Virus record (IMG/VR): IMGVR_UViG_3300030102_004626
Span: 1-39,879 of that record
Source of the DNA: a virus
Direction: 5' to 3' (one strand)
DNA: 39,879 bases
Position 1 is the stretch's first letter; each line of letters starts with the position of its first letter. A model generated the notes under the pieces. The model searched no databases and was not told the DNA's origin. It saw only the letters and a program-made list of their open reading frames with translations. Position numbers and translations under genes: made by a program. Of this stretch, positions 21,052 to 27,817 are shown piece after piece.

Positions 21052-21182
21052 TTCGGCGGATCGTTTAACCGAAATACATTGCTAAATTGTGAGGGGGGAT
21101 TGTTACAATGAGGCTAGGTTGCCGTCCTCACATCCCCGACCTTGGATTTGCATTTTTGACTCCCTAAAAAAAGACTGTACTA
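21052..21182 (-). promoter_or_regulatory. Structured leader of the SleB-type hydrolase gene
   Basis: Between the promoter at 21183 and the gene, the minus strand can form TGTGAGG/CCTCACA, an inner ATTG/CAAT hairpin, and TTCGG/CCGAA close to the gene. It also encodes a 16-residue frame (entry at 21103). Alternative pairings (GGGGA with TCCCC) compete. This may be a translation-controlled attenuator or simply a stable leader. Confidence 0.45.
21103..21153 (-). CDS. Possible 16-residue leader peptide
   Basis: The frame MQIQGRGCEDGNLASL starts at 21153 and is preceded by AGGGAG seven bases upstream. It lies in the structured leader of the SleB-type hydrolase gene, and its stop falls in the ATTG/CAAT hairpin. 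Its translation could influence folding of the leader. The evidence is only the binding site and position. Confidence 0.35.
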   Translation of the reverse strand: MQIQGRGCEDGNLASL

Positions 21183-21190
21183 TATTTATA
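21183..21190 (-). promoter_or_regulatory. T4-type late promoter for the SleB-type hydrolase
   Basis: TATAAATA on the minus strand, overlapping the stop codon of the DUF6433-like gene. Late expression suits a lysis enzyme. Confidence 0.75.
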
Positions 21191-21713
21191 CATCCTGTCT
21201 TTGGTAATCATCATTCCAACCAAAAGCTTCTTTAACCACTGCATCAGAGAGTCCTTTGTAGGTTCTATGAAGGATTTTGTCCTTTGCTTCGATGACTACT
21301 TTTGCTTCGTCTTTATGAAGACCTTCTAACATCTGAACAAATAGTTGCTCTCTTCTCATGGATTGTAAGCTAGGATCTCCACCTTTACAGAACCTATAAA
21401 GTTTCTTATATTCAGTGGAAAGTTTTGTATGTTCAGTTCCTTCTGGAGCTTCATTCTCAATGAAAGGTGGTGGGCCCTCTGGAAGTTCTGATGTTATCTT
21501 TGGATCGAAAGACATCTTACAAACAGATCTAAGTGCATCCGAATCGTTGGTTTTTAGTATCTTAATTTTTTCAGGTTTGGTCTTTGCATTGTTGACCTTC
21601 TGAAAGATTTCACTAATCAATAATGTTTTCACTTTTATTGATGGATCTTTCTTTGGTTTTTCCCAAGCCTCCTGCCCAGAAGGTTGTTGTCTTGTATCCA
21701 TTACTACTGTCAT
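21186..21713 (-). CDS. Conserved T4-like phage protein, DUF6433-like
   Basis: A 175-residue soluble protein. LLISEIFQKVNNAKTKPEKIKIL, then DSDALRSVCKMSFDPKI, LPEGPPPFIENEAPEGTEHTKLS and RREQLFVQMLEGLHKDEA are the segments I recognise from the DUF6433 family of T4-like phages. It commonly lies beside the RNase H gene, as here (one base apart), so a role in replication or recombination is inferred. No catalytic motif is seen. Confidence 0.8.
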   Translation of the reverse strand: MTVVMDTRQQPSGQEAWEKPKKDPSIKVKTLLISEIFQKVNNAKTKPEKIKILKTNDSDALRSVCKMSFDPKITSELPEGPPPFIENEAPEGTEHTKLSTEYKKLYRFCKGGDPSLQSMRREQLFVQMLEGLHKDEAKVVIEAKDKILHRTYKGLSDAVVKEAFGWNDDYQRQDV

Positions 21714-21714
21714 A

Positions 21715-22563
21715 TTAAAAATCTCCTATGGTTTCAATTAGGTTATTAAGTCTCTTTTCCACAAAGAAGTTTAGAAGATCTCTTCTCTTCCCTTGTGGCT
21801 CTTTCTGATACTCTTCCCAAATCTTTTCACATAGACTTGGTGGAGTTTCATTCAGATCTATAAGTTTTTGGTTTCGATGAAAGTTTCTAATTTCCGTTTC
21901 AGACCTACCACTTATCTCTGCATTATGTAGTACAAAATTTTCAACATACTTTTTAGTGATAGGCTTCTGACGAACACCATCTACTATAGAGTTGTCAGCA
22001 GATAGAACATTCGGTATTCCATCACTCTTATCACCTCTCAGAATATGCTCAAACAAATATCCATGAGGTTCAATCCCATTGACTAGTTTCTTAGTAACAG
22101 GACTCCATTGATATACATTATCATACTGATGTAACTGAATGAAGTCTTTATCACTAGAAATGATCATGACCTTTTCATTTCTAGATTCAGTTCTAGAAAG
22201 AAGACCAATGATATCATCAGCCTCTGCACCATCTACCTGTACAAATTTATATGGAAATACAGTCTTCAGTTCTTCTTTGATTGTTTCAAAGCAACCAAAG
22301 ATCTGAGTCCAGTTCAGTGGTGATTCTTCTCGACCTGTCTTTCGACCAGCCTTATATTGTGGAAAGTGTTCTCTTCTCCATGAGTGAGGGGAGTCACAAC
22401 AAATTACTAACTCTCCGTATTTTTCATTGTACTCTGTACGATACATACGAAGACTATTCAGAACCATGTGTCGAATAAAATCAACATCTGCTTCTGTCTG
22501 TCCCTTCTCCATTGACATCATAGTAGATGCCATCATTATCTGAGATAAATCAACTAATATCAT
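21715..22563 (-). CDS. rnh: RNase H / 5'-3' exonuclease (FEN-1 family)
   Basis: A 282-residue protein similar to T4 RNase H, which removes RNA primers from lagging strands together with gp32. Acidic metal-binding residues are visible in MILVDLSQ, VICCDSPHSWRRE, VDGAEADDIIGLL and ISSDKDFIQLH, and the GDKSDGIPNVL segment is the helix-hairpin-helix-like part. The FPQYKAGRK motif is the arch region of FEN nucleases. It lies beside the DUF6433-like gene and two membrane microproteins. Confidence 0.93.
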   Translation of the reverse strand: MILVDLSQIMMASTMMSMEKGQTEADVDFIRHMVLNSLRMYRTEYNEKYGELVICCDSPHSWRREHFPQYKAGRKTGREESPLNWTQIFGCFETIKEELKTVFPYKFVQVDGAEADDIIGLLSRTESRNEKVMIISSDKDFIQLHQYDNVYQWSPVTKKLVNGIEPHGYLFEHILRGDKSDGIPNVLSADNSIVDGVRQKPITKKYVENFVLHNAEISGRSETEIRNFHRNQKLIDLNETPPSLCEKIWEEYQKEPQGKRRDLLNFFVEKRLNNLIETIGDF

Positions 22564-22565
22564 AA

Positions 22566-22733
22566 TTATACATGAGGTTCAGTGTGGCCGTGAGACTGTT
22601 CAGGTTTCACGTTGTCAGTATGACATTTGTTATGTTGAATATTTTTCTTGGGCCATATTGCAACATAAGCCATTGAGGTAAAACAGATCACCGCCACGAT
22701 GACCATGGCGATGAACATCATCATAAAGATCAT
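22566..22733 (-). CDS. Membrane microprotein with His-rich tail
   Basis: A 55-residue protein too short to be called easily. Residues 1-27 are a hydrophobic, Met-rich helix (MIFMMMFIAMVIVAVICFTS), followed by WPKKN and a polar tail with SHGHTEPH. The start overlaps the stop of the microprotein above (ATGA), and the end is three bases from the RNase H start. One transmembrane helix with a possible metal-binding His cluster is visible. The function is unknown. Confidence 0.6.
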   Translation of the reverse strand: MIFMMMFIAMVIVAVICFTSMAYVAIWPKKNIQHNKCHTDNVKPEQSHGHTEPHV

Positions 22734-22849
22734 TTCTTAGGTCCGTATAAAGATTTAGTTACACCGATTAAGAAAATTGCAGAAACCCCAATACCACAAC
22801 CAAATATAATTGCACTATTGGGGTCATTGAAGAAGTCAATCAGTAACAT
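22730..22849 (-). CDS. 39-residue membrane microprotein
   Basis: The frame reads MLLIDFFNDPNSAIIFGCGI, then GVSAIFLIGVTKSLYGPKK: one transmembrane helix and a basic tail. It overlaps the gene above by 14 bases and the one below by ATGA. The coupled arrangement of three membrane microproteins (22566-23021) supports it. Confidence 0.55.
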   Translation of the reverse strand: MLLIDFFNDPNSAIIFGCGIGVSAIFLIGVTKSLYGPKK

Positions 22850-23021
22850 CTTCTCTACCTGTTTCTATCACTCTAAAGGCTCCAAGAATGGAAGGAACCC
22901 AAAGACCGACATAGATTCCATAGAGTTTTGCATCTGGACTGTCCATAAAGAAGAACAGATAGATGGATAGTGCCAAAGATAATACAGTGGCAATAAGTAC
23001 ATACTTATGAGATTGTTTCAT
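22836..23021 (-). CDS. Small protein with two transmembrane segments
   Basis: A 61-residue protein with hydrophobic stretches at about 7-26 (YVLIATVLSLALSIYLFFFM) and 34-50 (YGIYVGLWVPSILGAF), and a charged C-terminus. It is the first of three coupled membrane microprotein genes, 20 bases below tRNA-Thr. Two helices with a short loop could suit a holin or an exclusion protein, but no family is recognised. Confidence 0.65.
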   Translation of the reverse strand: MKQSHKYVLIATVLSLALSIYLFFFMDSPDAKLYGIYVGLWVPSILGAFRVIETGREDVTD

Positions 23022-23041
23022 AATAATTTATTATTAAAAGT

Positions 23042-23117
23042 TGGAGCTGATGATAGGAATCGAACCTACGACCTGAAGTTTACAAAACTCCTGCTCTACC
23101 AACTGAGCTACATCAGC
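23042..23117 (-). tRNA. tRNA-Thr (UGU), CCA encoded
   Basis: A complete 76-base cloverleaf on the minus strand. The acceptor is GCTGATG/CATCAGC, the D arm GCTCAGTTGGTAGAGC, the anticodon arm GGAGT with loop TTTGTAA (UGU), and the T arm GTAGG/CCTAT with loop TTCGATT, followed by T and CCA. The first bases of the tRNA include the stop codon of the gene above. Confidence 0.97.
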
Positions 23118-23535
23118 CTGCGATTGGATCGGGTGGATCGAAATCATCCAAGTCATCTAACTCATCATTTCGTTCCATCCATTCACTGAATCCCACAACG
23201 TCAAAATCACCCTTGATGGCTGGTTTACCATCAAGAGTCTTTGAAGTTTGTAGGGATACAAAACGATCTGCAAAATCCTGTAGAGGATGACTAATATCTC
23301 TCTCATACTGGATTACTGATCGTAATACTTCACCTAGAAACGACAACTGAGCAACTGTACCCTCATCTACAATGTTTACACCATTCTGCTGTAAATTCTT
23401 GAGACAAGAATACATGATCCCCTCTGCAAGTTGTTCACACCATGCAAAGTTTTCTCTAGTCTCTGCGGCTTCTATATCAACTTGTGGGGGATTCTCAGGT
23501 TTGTAGTTACTAGGAAATTGTAGGACTTTTCCCAT
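23113..23535 (-). CDS. Conserved hypothetical protein overlapping tRNA-Thr
   Basis: The preferred start is ATG at 23535 (MGKVLQFPSNYKPENPPQVD), preceded by AGGAG; a longer frame begins at 23562. The 140-residue protein is acidic, with ENFAWCEQLAEGIMYSCLKNL and FLGEVLRSVIQYERDISHPL helices and an Asp/Pro-rich tail (DDLDDFDPPDPIAG). Its TGA stop lies in the acceptor stem of tRNA-Thr, so tRNA processing would cut this message. It resembles small proteins of other marine T4-like phages; the function is unknown. Confidence 0.7.
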   Translation of the reverse strand: MGKVLQFPSNYKPENPPQVDIEAAETRENFAWCEQLAEGIMYSCLKNLQQNGVNIVDEGTVAQLSFLGEVLRSVIQYERDISHPLQDFADRFVSLQTSKTLDGKPAIKGDFDVVGFSEWMERNDELDDLDDFDPPDPIAG

Positions 23536-23998
23536 CTTCCATCTCCTTTGTCCATACGGCAAGGAGATCTGGATAAAAAACTCCTACAGTACGTTTGGGT
23601 GTACCATCTGGATTATATGCCATGGCGACACACTTAGGAACCACTGTATGCTCCTCATTTGGTCCAGATAAAGGACTGATCCAATCACCTGTCTTGAGGT
23701 AATGTTCACAGTACCTTATATACGCTTTCTTACTGTCTGCAAGATTGGATGCCTTTTGTTTGTCTTGTGGAGTACTTCTGAAACTCCTGGCAGTCTTGTT
23801 GAACGCAGCTACCTGTTCTTTGGACTCCTTGATCCAACCCTTCACAGTCTTGAAGGAATAGTTATGATCCTCTGGAAGTGCAAGTACAGAAGAATGAATA
23901 TTCTTGTACTCAGCAGGTTTACGTTTTGCTCGTGCCCTCTCTAACTGGTCACGAAGTTGTTGTTTACGTTCTTCACTGATCTTGCGCTTAATAGCCAT
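23510..23998 (-). CDS. Conserved phage protein of unknown function
   Basis: The natural start is ATG at 23998 (MAIKRKISEERKQQLRDQLE), giving 162 residues. The N-terminus is a basic helix; EYKNIHSSVLALPEDHNYSF and KTVKGWIKESKEQ follow, and the C-terminus has CVAMAYNPDGTPKRTVGVFYPDL. I recognise this layout from T4-like marine phages, where it is an uncharacterised protein. It overlaps both neighbours, so it is part of the early small-gene block. Confidence 0.7.
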   Translation of the reverse strand: MAIKRKISEERKQQLRDQLERARAKRKPAEYKNIHSSVLALPEDHNYSFKTVKGWIKESKEQVAAFNKTARSFRSTPQDKQKASNLADSKKAYIRYCEHYLKTGDWISPLSGPNEEHTVVPKCVAMAYNPDGTPKRTVGVFYPDLLAVWTKEMEDGKSPTIS

Positions 23999-24170
23999 CA
24001 CAATCCTCAATTACAGGTTTTACCCATTCGATCAAATCATCACCATCCCAATGATAGTAGTAATATCCCTTGGAATAAATTGGAACATTACACTCCAACT
24101 CATTTGCAACTTTTTGAGCTTCTAATCTCGCAAGAGAAATATTACTGAATCTTTGACCACTCATCATCAT
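23988..24170 (-). CDS. Small early protein, possibly leaderless
   Basis: The frame opens further upstream, but the promoter at 24176-24204 places transcription start near 24169. Three consecutive ATG codons (24170, 24167, 24164) lie just there, so a start at the message end is likely; 60 residues from 24170. The sequence MMMSGQRFSNISLARLEAQK is followed by a Tyr-rich segment (SKGYYYYHWDGDDLIEWV). The product is acidic and soluble. No family is recognised. Confidence 0.6.
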   Translation of the reverse strand: MMMSGQRFSNISLARLEAQKVANELECNVPIYSKGYYYYHWDGDDLIEWVKPVIEDCDGY

Positions 24171-24175
24171 AGCAT

Positions 24176-24204
24176 AGTATATAATAGGAATATCCAAATG
24201 TCAA
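24176..24204 (-). promoter_or_regulatory. Consensus sigma70 early promoter
   Basis: TTGACA (24199-24204), 17-base spacer, TATACT (24176-24181) on the minus strand. The -35 region continues as TTTG, as at 17696 and 24653. It drives the small early genes below 24170. Confidence 0.8.
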
Positions 24205-24211
24205 GTCTTTT

Positions 24212-24427
24212 TTACAAATCGTGTTCACCTGGCAGGGGAATATAGGGAAGATCTCCAGCTCTCTCTGCTTTACGAACTGCCCATTGTTGTTGAGATATGT
24301 GTCTGTCTTCTTTCATCGTGCGAACCATCGCCCGAAGACGTTTCAATTCTGCAACCAAATGTGTGATCACCTTTTCAGTGTCACCTTCTTTTATAAGTCT
24401 CTTTAGGTACTCGTCTTGTTTATTCAT
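24212..24427 (-). CDS. Small helical protein
   Basis: A 71-residue charged, helical protein (MNKQDEYLKRLIKEGDTEKV, then LVAELKRLRAMVRTMKED) that could form a coiled coil, ending with LPYIPLPGEHDL. The start overlaps the gene above by eight bases. It lies in the early small-gene block between two sigma70 promoters. No family is recognised. Confidence 0.6.
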   Translation of the reverse strand: MNKQDEYLKRLIKEGDTEKVITHLVAELKRLRAMVRTMKEDRHISQQQWAVRKAERAGDLPYIPLPGEHDL

Positions 24428-24611
24428 CGTAGCTCCAGTAGGTTAAGTCAAACATATCACCAGTTTCTAGAATCTGATCACAGATGTGAATCGGACTCCT
24501 ACCAGTATATATAAACCATGTTTCAAATTCAAAACCGCCCGTATAGACCTTCTGGATTTCTCCGAGGCCAAGTTCTACAAGTTCTTCAGTTATCTCTAAA
24601 GGAGATTTCAC
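24420..24611 (-). CDS. Small acidic protein
   Basis: A 63-residue protein with a GTG start at 24611 (preceded by TAGGG). The sequence MKSPLEITEELVELGLGEIQ is followed by FEFETWFIYTGRSPIHICD and ends in aromatic residues. It is the first gene of the unit from the promoter at 24630. It is acidic, like many phage inhibitors of host enzymes, but nothing specific is seen. Confidence 0.6.
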   Translation of the reverse strand: MKSPLEITEELVELGLGEIQKVYTGGFEFETWFIYTGRSPIHICDQILETGDMFDLTYWSYDE

Positions 24612-24629
24612 ATCAACCCTAACATAGTT

Positions 24630-24658
24630 AGATTACAACAAAATATTACAAATGTCAA
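24630..24658 (-). promoter_or_regulatory. Sigma70-like promoter
   Basis: TTGACA (24653-24658), 17 bases, TAATCT (24630-24635) on the minus strand. The -35 box is perfect and the -10 box weak. It lies directly after the terminator at 24665-24689, marking a transcription-unit boundary. Confidence 0.6.
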
Positions 24659-24664
24659 GACGAA

Positions 24665-24689
24665 AAAGAGGGGAGTTGTTCCCCTCTTT
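24665..24689 (-). terminator. Rho-independent terminator after the Na/Pi cotransporter gene
   Basis: A perfect 10-bp stem (AAAGAGGGGA/TCCCCTCTTT) with a 5-base loop, followed on the minus strand by a run of T. It ends the transcript of the gene stopping at 24701 and insulates the promoter at 24630. Confidence 0.9.
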
Positions 24690-24700
24690 ATTATATAGGA

Positions 24701-25183
24701 CTAGAATCTAGATACGAGTCTTGCAATATTGTGAGCAAACGGAAGTAATACAACGGACATCAAGAGATTCACTCCTGTATGAACCATTGCAATATGTTTA
24801 GTGATCCCTGTAGGCATTCCATCTGATACAAGAAGTCCTGCAAGCCAGATAGTTCCTGTAGTACCGATGTTAGCACCAAGAACTGCACCTATCGCAGCTG
24901 GAAGAGGTAATGCACCACCAGCAACTAGACCAATGATTGCAGTTGTTGATAGTGATGAAGATTGCCAAAGAAGAGTCATAATAATACCACCAAAAAACAT
25001 ATAGATAGGATTACCAAGAAACCACTGTAGGTGATCTATGTTCCCCATAGCTTTCATTCCACCAGAGAACATTTTAAGACCAATATAGAACACAACTAGA
25101 CCAATTAACGTCTGGATGATAGGATTATTCAATTCCATTTTTTGGACCCTTTTTATGAGTTTTGCTTTCTTTGATACTTTCAT
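24701..25183 (-). CDS. Half-size Na+/phosphate cotransporter-like membrane protein
   Basis: A 160-residue protein with about four transmembrane segments and the signature of the Na/Pi cotransporter family: WQSSSLSTTAIIGLVAGG (the QSSS motif) and AAIGAVLGANIGTTGTIW (the GANIGTT motif). Full-length NptA/NptIIb proteins have two inverted copies of this unit; here only one is present, so it may work as a dimer. The basic N-terminus (MKVSKKAKLIKRVQK) may be optional: ATG at 25138, with AAGGG upstream, is an alternative start. It could raise phosphate uptake in infected cells. A terminator follows. Confidence 0.85.
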   Translation of the reverse strand: MKVSKKAKLIKRVQKMELNNPIIQTLIGLVVFYIGLKMFSGGMKAMGNIDHLQWFLGNPIYMFFGGIIMTLLWQSSSLSTTAIIGLVAGGALPLPAAIGAVLGANIGTTGTIWLAGLLVSDGMPTGITKHIAMVHTGVNLLMSVVLLPFAHNIARLVSRF

Positions 25184-25198
25184 GCAAGTATATAGTAA

Positions 25199-25735
25199 TC
25201 AATTGTTAGGTTTATGATAAGTATGTATGAGAAATGCATCAACCACATCCGATAGAGGATTGGACTCAGGCTCACACTCAAGAATGTCTTTGAGTTCCAT
25301 ACCTGTCTGATCAACAAATGCATTGTACATATCTGTCTTGGATGCATTTCCTTTACCAGTAGCCCACTTCTTGATTTCAGTAGGAGTTACTACTTTTGGA
25401 TAGAGATTGTTTTTGTAGAGTTTGTGTTTGAGTAGACCAGTGTTTTCACCAATGTTAAACACTTGTCCCTTGGCTGCAAATGCATATCCTTCTAGGATAA
25501 TATCTGCATGGACAGGAACTTGACCAATTATCCAGTTTGATATGTAATCATACCGAAACTCTTCAGAAGGCCAAGTCCCAAAGTGAGATCCCTTGATTTT
25601 ACCATCAAGGTAGGATTTTGCAAATTTTTTGGTTGGAGTTAAGAATTGTATCCTGCAACTTGTGAAGGTTCCCTCACCCACACAAATTGCAGGGGATGTC
25701 ATGCTATAGTCAATCCCAACTTTCGTCTTCATCAT
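25199..25735 (-). CDS. RuvC-like Holliday junction resolvase
   Basis: The frame is open to 25765, but MMKTKVGIDYSMTSPAICVG starting at 25735 (or MKTK at 25732) is the natural start; about 179 residues. The RNase H-fold acidic residues are in KVGIDYS (Asp), DIILEGYAF (Glu) and PLSDVVDAFLIH (Asp). KNNLYPKVVTPTEIKKWATGKGNASK is the RuvC-like basic region. It should cut four-way junctions and branched phage DNA before packaging. It overlaps the zinc-ribbon gene by 26 bases. Confidence 0.88.
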   Translation of the reverse strand: MMKTKVGIDYSMTSPAICVGEGTFTSCRIQFLTPTKKFAKSYLDGKIKGSHFGTWPSEEFRYDYISNWIIGQVPVHADIILEGYAFAAKGQVFNIGENTGLLKHKLYKNNLYPKVVTPTEIKKWATGKGNASKTDMYNAFVDQTGMELKDILECEPESNPLSDVVDAFLIHTYHKPNN

Positions 25736-25865
25736 AATCTTCCATATCAATATCTTCTCCACCACAAAATGGACAGCAGAGAATTGTGTATCTGGAAGTA
25801 TTTAGATCGAACTTTAATTGGTATGTTGCATTACATTCTTGACATGCTATATCAATTTCGGTCAT
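25710..25865 (-). CDS. Small zinc-ribbon protein
   Basis: A 51-residue protein: MTEIDIACQECNATYQLKF, then LCCPFCGGEDI and an acidic tail (DMEDYDEDESWD). The two Cys pairs (CQEC and CPFC) form a classic zinc ribbon. The start overlaps the RNR stop (ATGA) and the end overlaps the resolvase start, so it is coupled to both. Such phage ribbons often bind transcription proteins, but the partner is unknown. Confidence 0.75.
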   Translation of the reverse strand: MTEIDIACQECNATYQLKFDLNTSRYTILCCPFCGGEDIDMEDYDEDESWD

Positions 25866-27817
25866 GTGGCCGGGAGATCTACCACCTCACAAACTCCTGC
25901 TGAACAAGCAAGTTCTTGTGACGCTACTGTGAAATCCTTTTGTTCATACTCCGAAAGTTTTGACCAATCTACATTCTTTGGCATTTTTCCCATCATTTCT
26001 GTATACTCTTGTTCAGTACAATCTTGATATGGAGCCTGTTTGTAAGTATGGTCACTAAATGGTAGAAACGAGATTCCACTGATCTCATCAAAGTTTTCAT
26101 ATACCCAAGCTGCGGTATCAACCCACTCATCTTCTTTGACAGAAATTGTCACTGAAGGTTTGTGTTCACACCAGTTCTGAGCATACACTTTCCATAGTTC
26201 TAGTTGCTCCAATGCAGTCATGTCTTTTCTACACACAGCATTTTCTGGACTTGCCATTGGAAAAGAAAACACTGTAGTATGATTTGGTTTAGTCACATCT
26301 GGTTCACTAGGAAACCCTTGTGCTTTCATGAACTTAGTAATGGGATCTTTATTATCTCCCCTTACTGTTCTTATATAGTAGGGATTGTGCCTTGCATGGA
26401 TACCAGAAGCTGAATCAACCAACTGACTGACAGTACCACTAGGCTTAACACAAGTAATCGCAGCAGAATTTGGGATTCCGAGTTTTTCAGACCACTCTTG
26501 ATTTGTCTTAACAGTTTCATCTCTTAGATCTCTCAATCGTTTATCAAGTCCTCCAGATCCTCCATTAGTGATTCCATTGTCCATGATTCCTGTAAGGGAT
26601 ACTCCAAGTAGTCGCTCTTCATCACAATTTCTTTTCCATTCCCCTGTGAGATATTTGAAATTTGTGAGAGTTGACTGCCAGGTTCCAAGGATAGTTGCAA
26701 GTCTAACTTTCTTTTTGAGAGATTGAAGAGTGTCCCTTCCTCTGATAACGCATTCTGTAAGGTTGCAGAATTCTCTACTGCGTAGAATGATTTCAGAGCA
26801 AGGATTTGTGCCGAAATCTTCCCTGGCATGACGCCGAATAATGTTGTTGCCATCTTTGTCCTTTTCTTGGTTTAGTTTTTCCGTTGTTCGCTTGGCAGAC
26901 ATACTATTGTAAATACCTCGTTCACCCGATTTGGAATCATAGAGGGAAAGCCACTCTCGCATGAAAGTTCCAACGTCTGGTTTTTCTTTATAATTGACGG
27001 AGTTGTTTGCGAGTGCCCTTTGCACGTTTGTTTCCCACCAGTTGCCAGACTTGGCGTAGCGCATTTCTCTATCCCCCAGATTACTAAGACTGATAAGAGC
27101 AGAACGCCTAACGCCACCGACCACGACAATCTCTGCGATTTTGCATACAAGATCATGCGCTTCAACTGATTTGAGTTTTCTTCCTTTTGCATTTTGAAAA
27201 ATACTGATTGAGAATTTGAATAAATCTTCTAGTGGCTCTGGTCCAGATGCCCGACCGCCGAAAGTTTTGAGGGGAGTTCCTGCTGGTCTAACTTTGGAGA
27301 GATCCCATGTTGGAATCTGACCCATCCACAGCATACCATAGAGTTCTTTGAGTGCCTTTGCCCATCCTAGTTTGGAATCTCTAACTACGATAACACTCTC
27401 TGTTTCATAAAACTCTTCTGCAACAGCTGGTAACTTATTTACATACTCTTCTTCTACCGAAAATCCTACTCCTGTTCCATTCATTAATATGTATAGTATC
27501 TCATCGAATGATCTGGGTGAGTCTACCTTTACATAAGAGCAGTTGTACCCTGCAACATTTTCTCTCTTGAGAGCTTCTCCAGCAGTCATCAAACACCTCA
27601 TACTAGGCATGATGTCCAAGTTGACCACTGCTTTTCGCAATTGTTTCAGGTCTTCTTCTTGTACTTCATAATTACAGGTTTCTTTCAAATGATCTTTGAA
27701 AAAATTAAAATATCGGTCTACAGTTTCTTCCCATGTTTCTCTTCGGGTTTTATCATAATCCCATCTAGCATATCTGGACAGGTGAATGAATGATTGGTAT
27801 TCGGTAGGTAGTTTCAT
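25862..27817 (-). CDS. nrdJ: Class II (B12-dependent) ribonucleoside-triphosphate reductase
   Basis: About 651 residues from ATG at 27817, which overlaps the primase stop (ATGA); a start at 27829 is possible. It resembles the monomeric RTPR of Lactobacillus: NVAGYNCSYV (first redox Cys), FGTNPCSEIILRSREFCNLTE (Asn, catalytic Cys and Glu, then the second redox Cys), KPSGTVSQLVDSASG, and a C-terminal CSAGVCEV pair for re-reduction. FLPFSDHTYKQAPYQDC is also RTPR-like. It converts NTPs to dNTPs with adenosylcobalamin and needs no small subunit or oxygen. Glutaredoxin at 19216 may be its reductant. Confidence 0.93.
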   Translation of the reverse strand: MKLPTEYQSFIHLSRYARWDYDKTRRETWEETVDRYFNFFKDHLKETCNYEVQEEDLKQLRKAVVNLDIMPSMRCLMTAGEALKRENVAGYNCSYVKVDSPRSFDEILYILMNGTGVGFSVEEEYVNKLPAVAEEFYETESVIVVRDSKLGWAKALKELYGMLWMGQIPTWDLSKVRPAGTPLKTFGGRASGPEPLEDLFKFSISIFQNAKGRKLKSVEAHDLVCKIAEIVVVGGVRRSALISLSNLGDREMRYAKSGNWWETNVQRALANNSVNYKEKPDVGTFMREWLSLYDSKSGERGIYNSMSAKRTTEKLNQEKDKDGNNIIRRHAREDFGTNPCSEIILRSREFCNLTECVIRGRDTLQSLKKKVRLATILGTWQSTLTNFKYLTGEWKRNCDEERLLGVSLTGIMDNGITNGGSGGLDKRLRDLRDETVKTNQEWSEKLGIPNSAAITCVKPSGTVSQLVDSASGIHARHNPYYIRTVRGDNKDPITKFMKAQGFPSEPDVTKPNHTTVFSFPMASPENAVCRKDMTALEQLELWKVYAQNWCEHKPSVTISVKEDEWVDTAAWVYENFDEISGISFLPFSDHTYKQAPYQDCTEQEYTEMMGKMPKNVDWSKLSEYEQKDFTVASQELACSAGVCEVVDLPAT

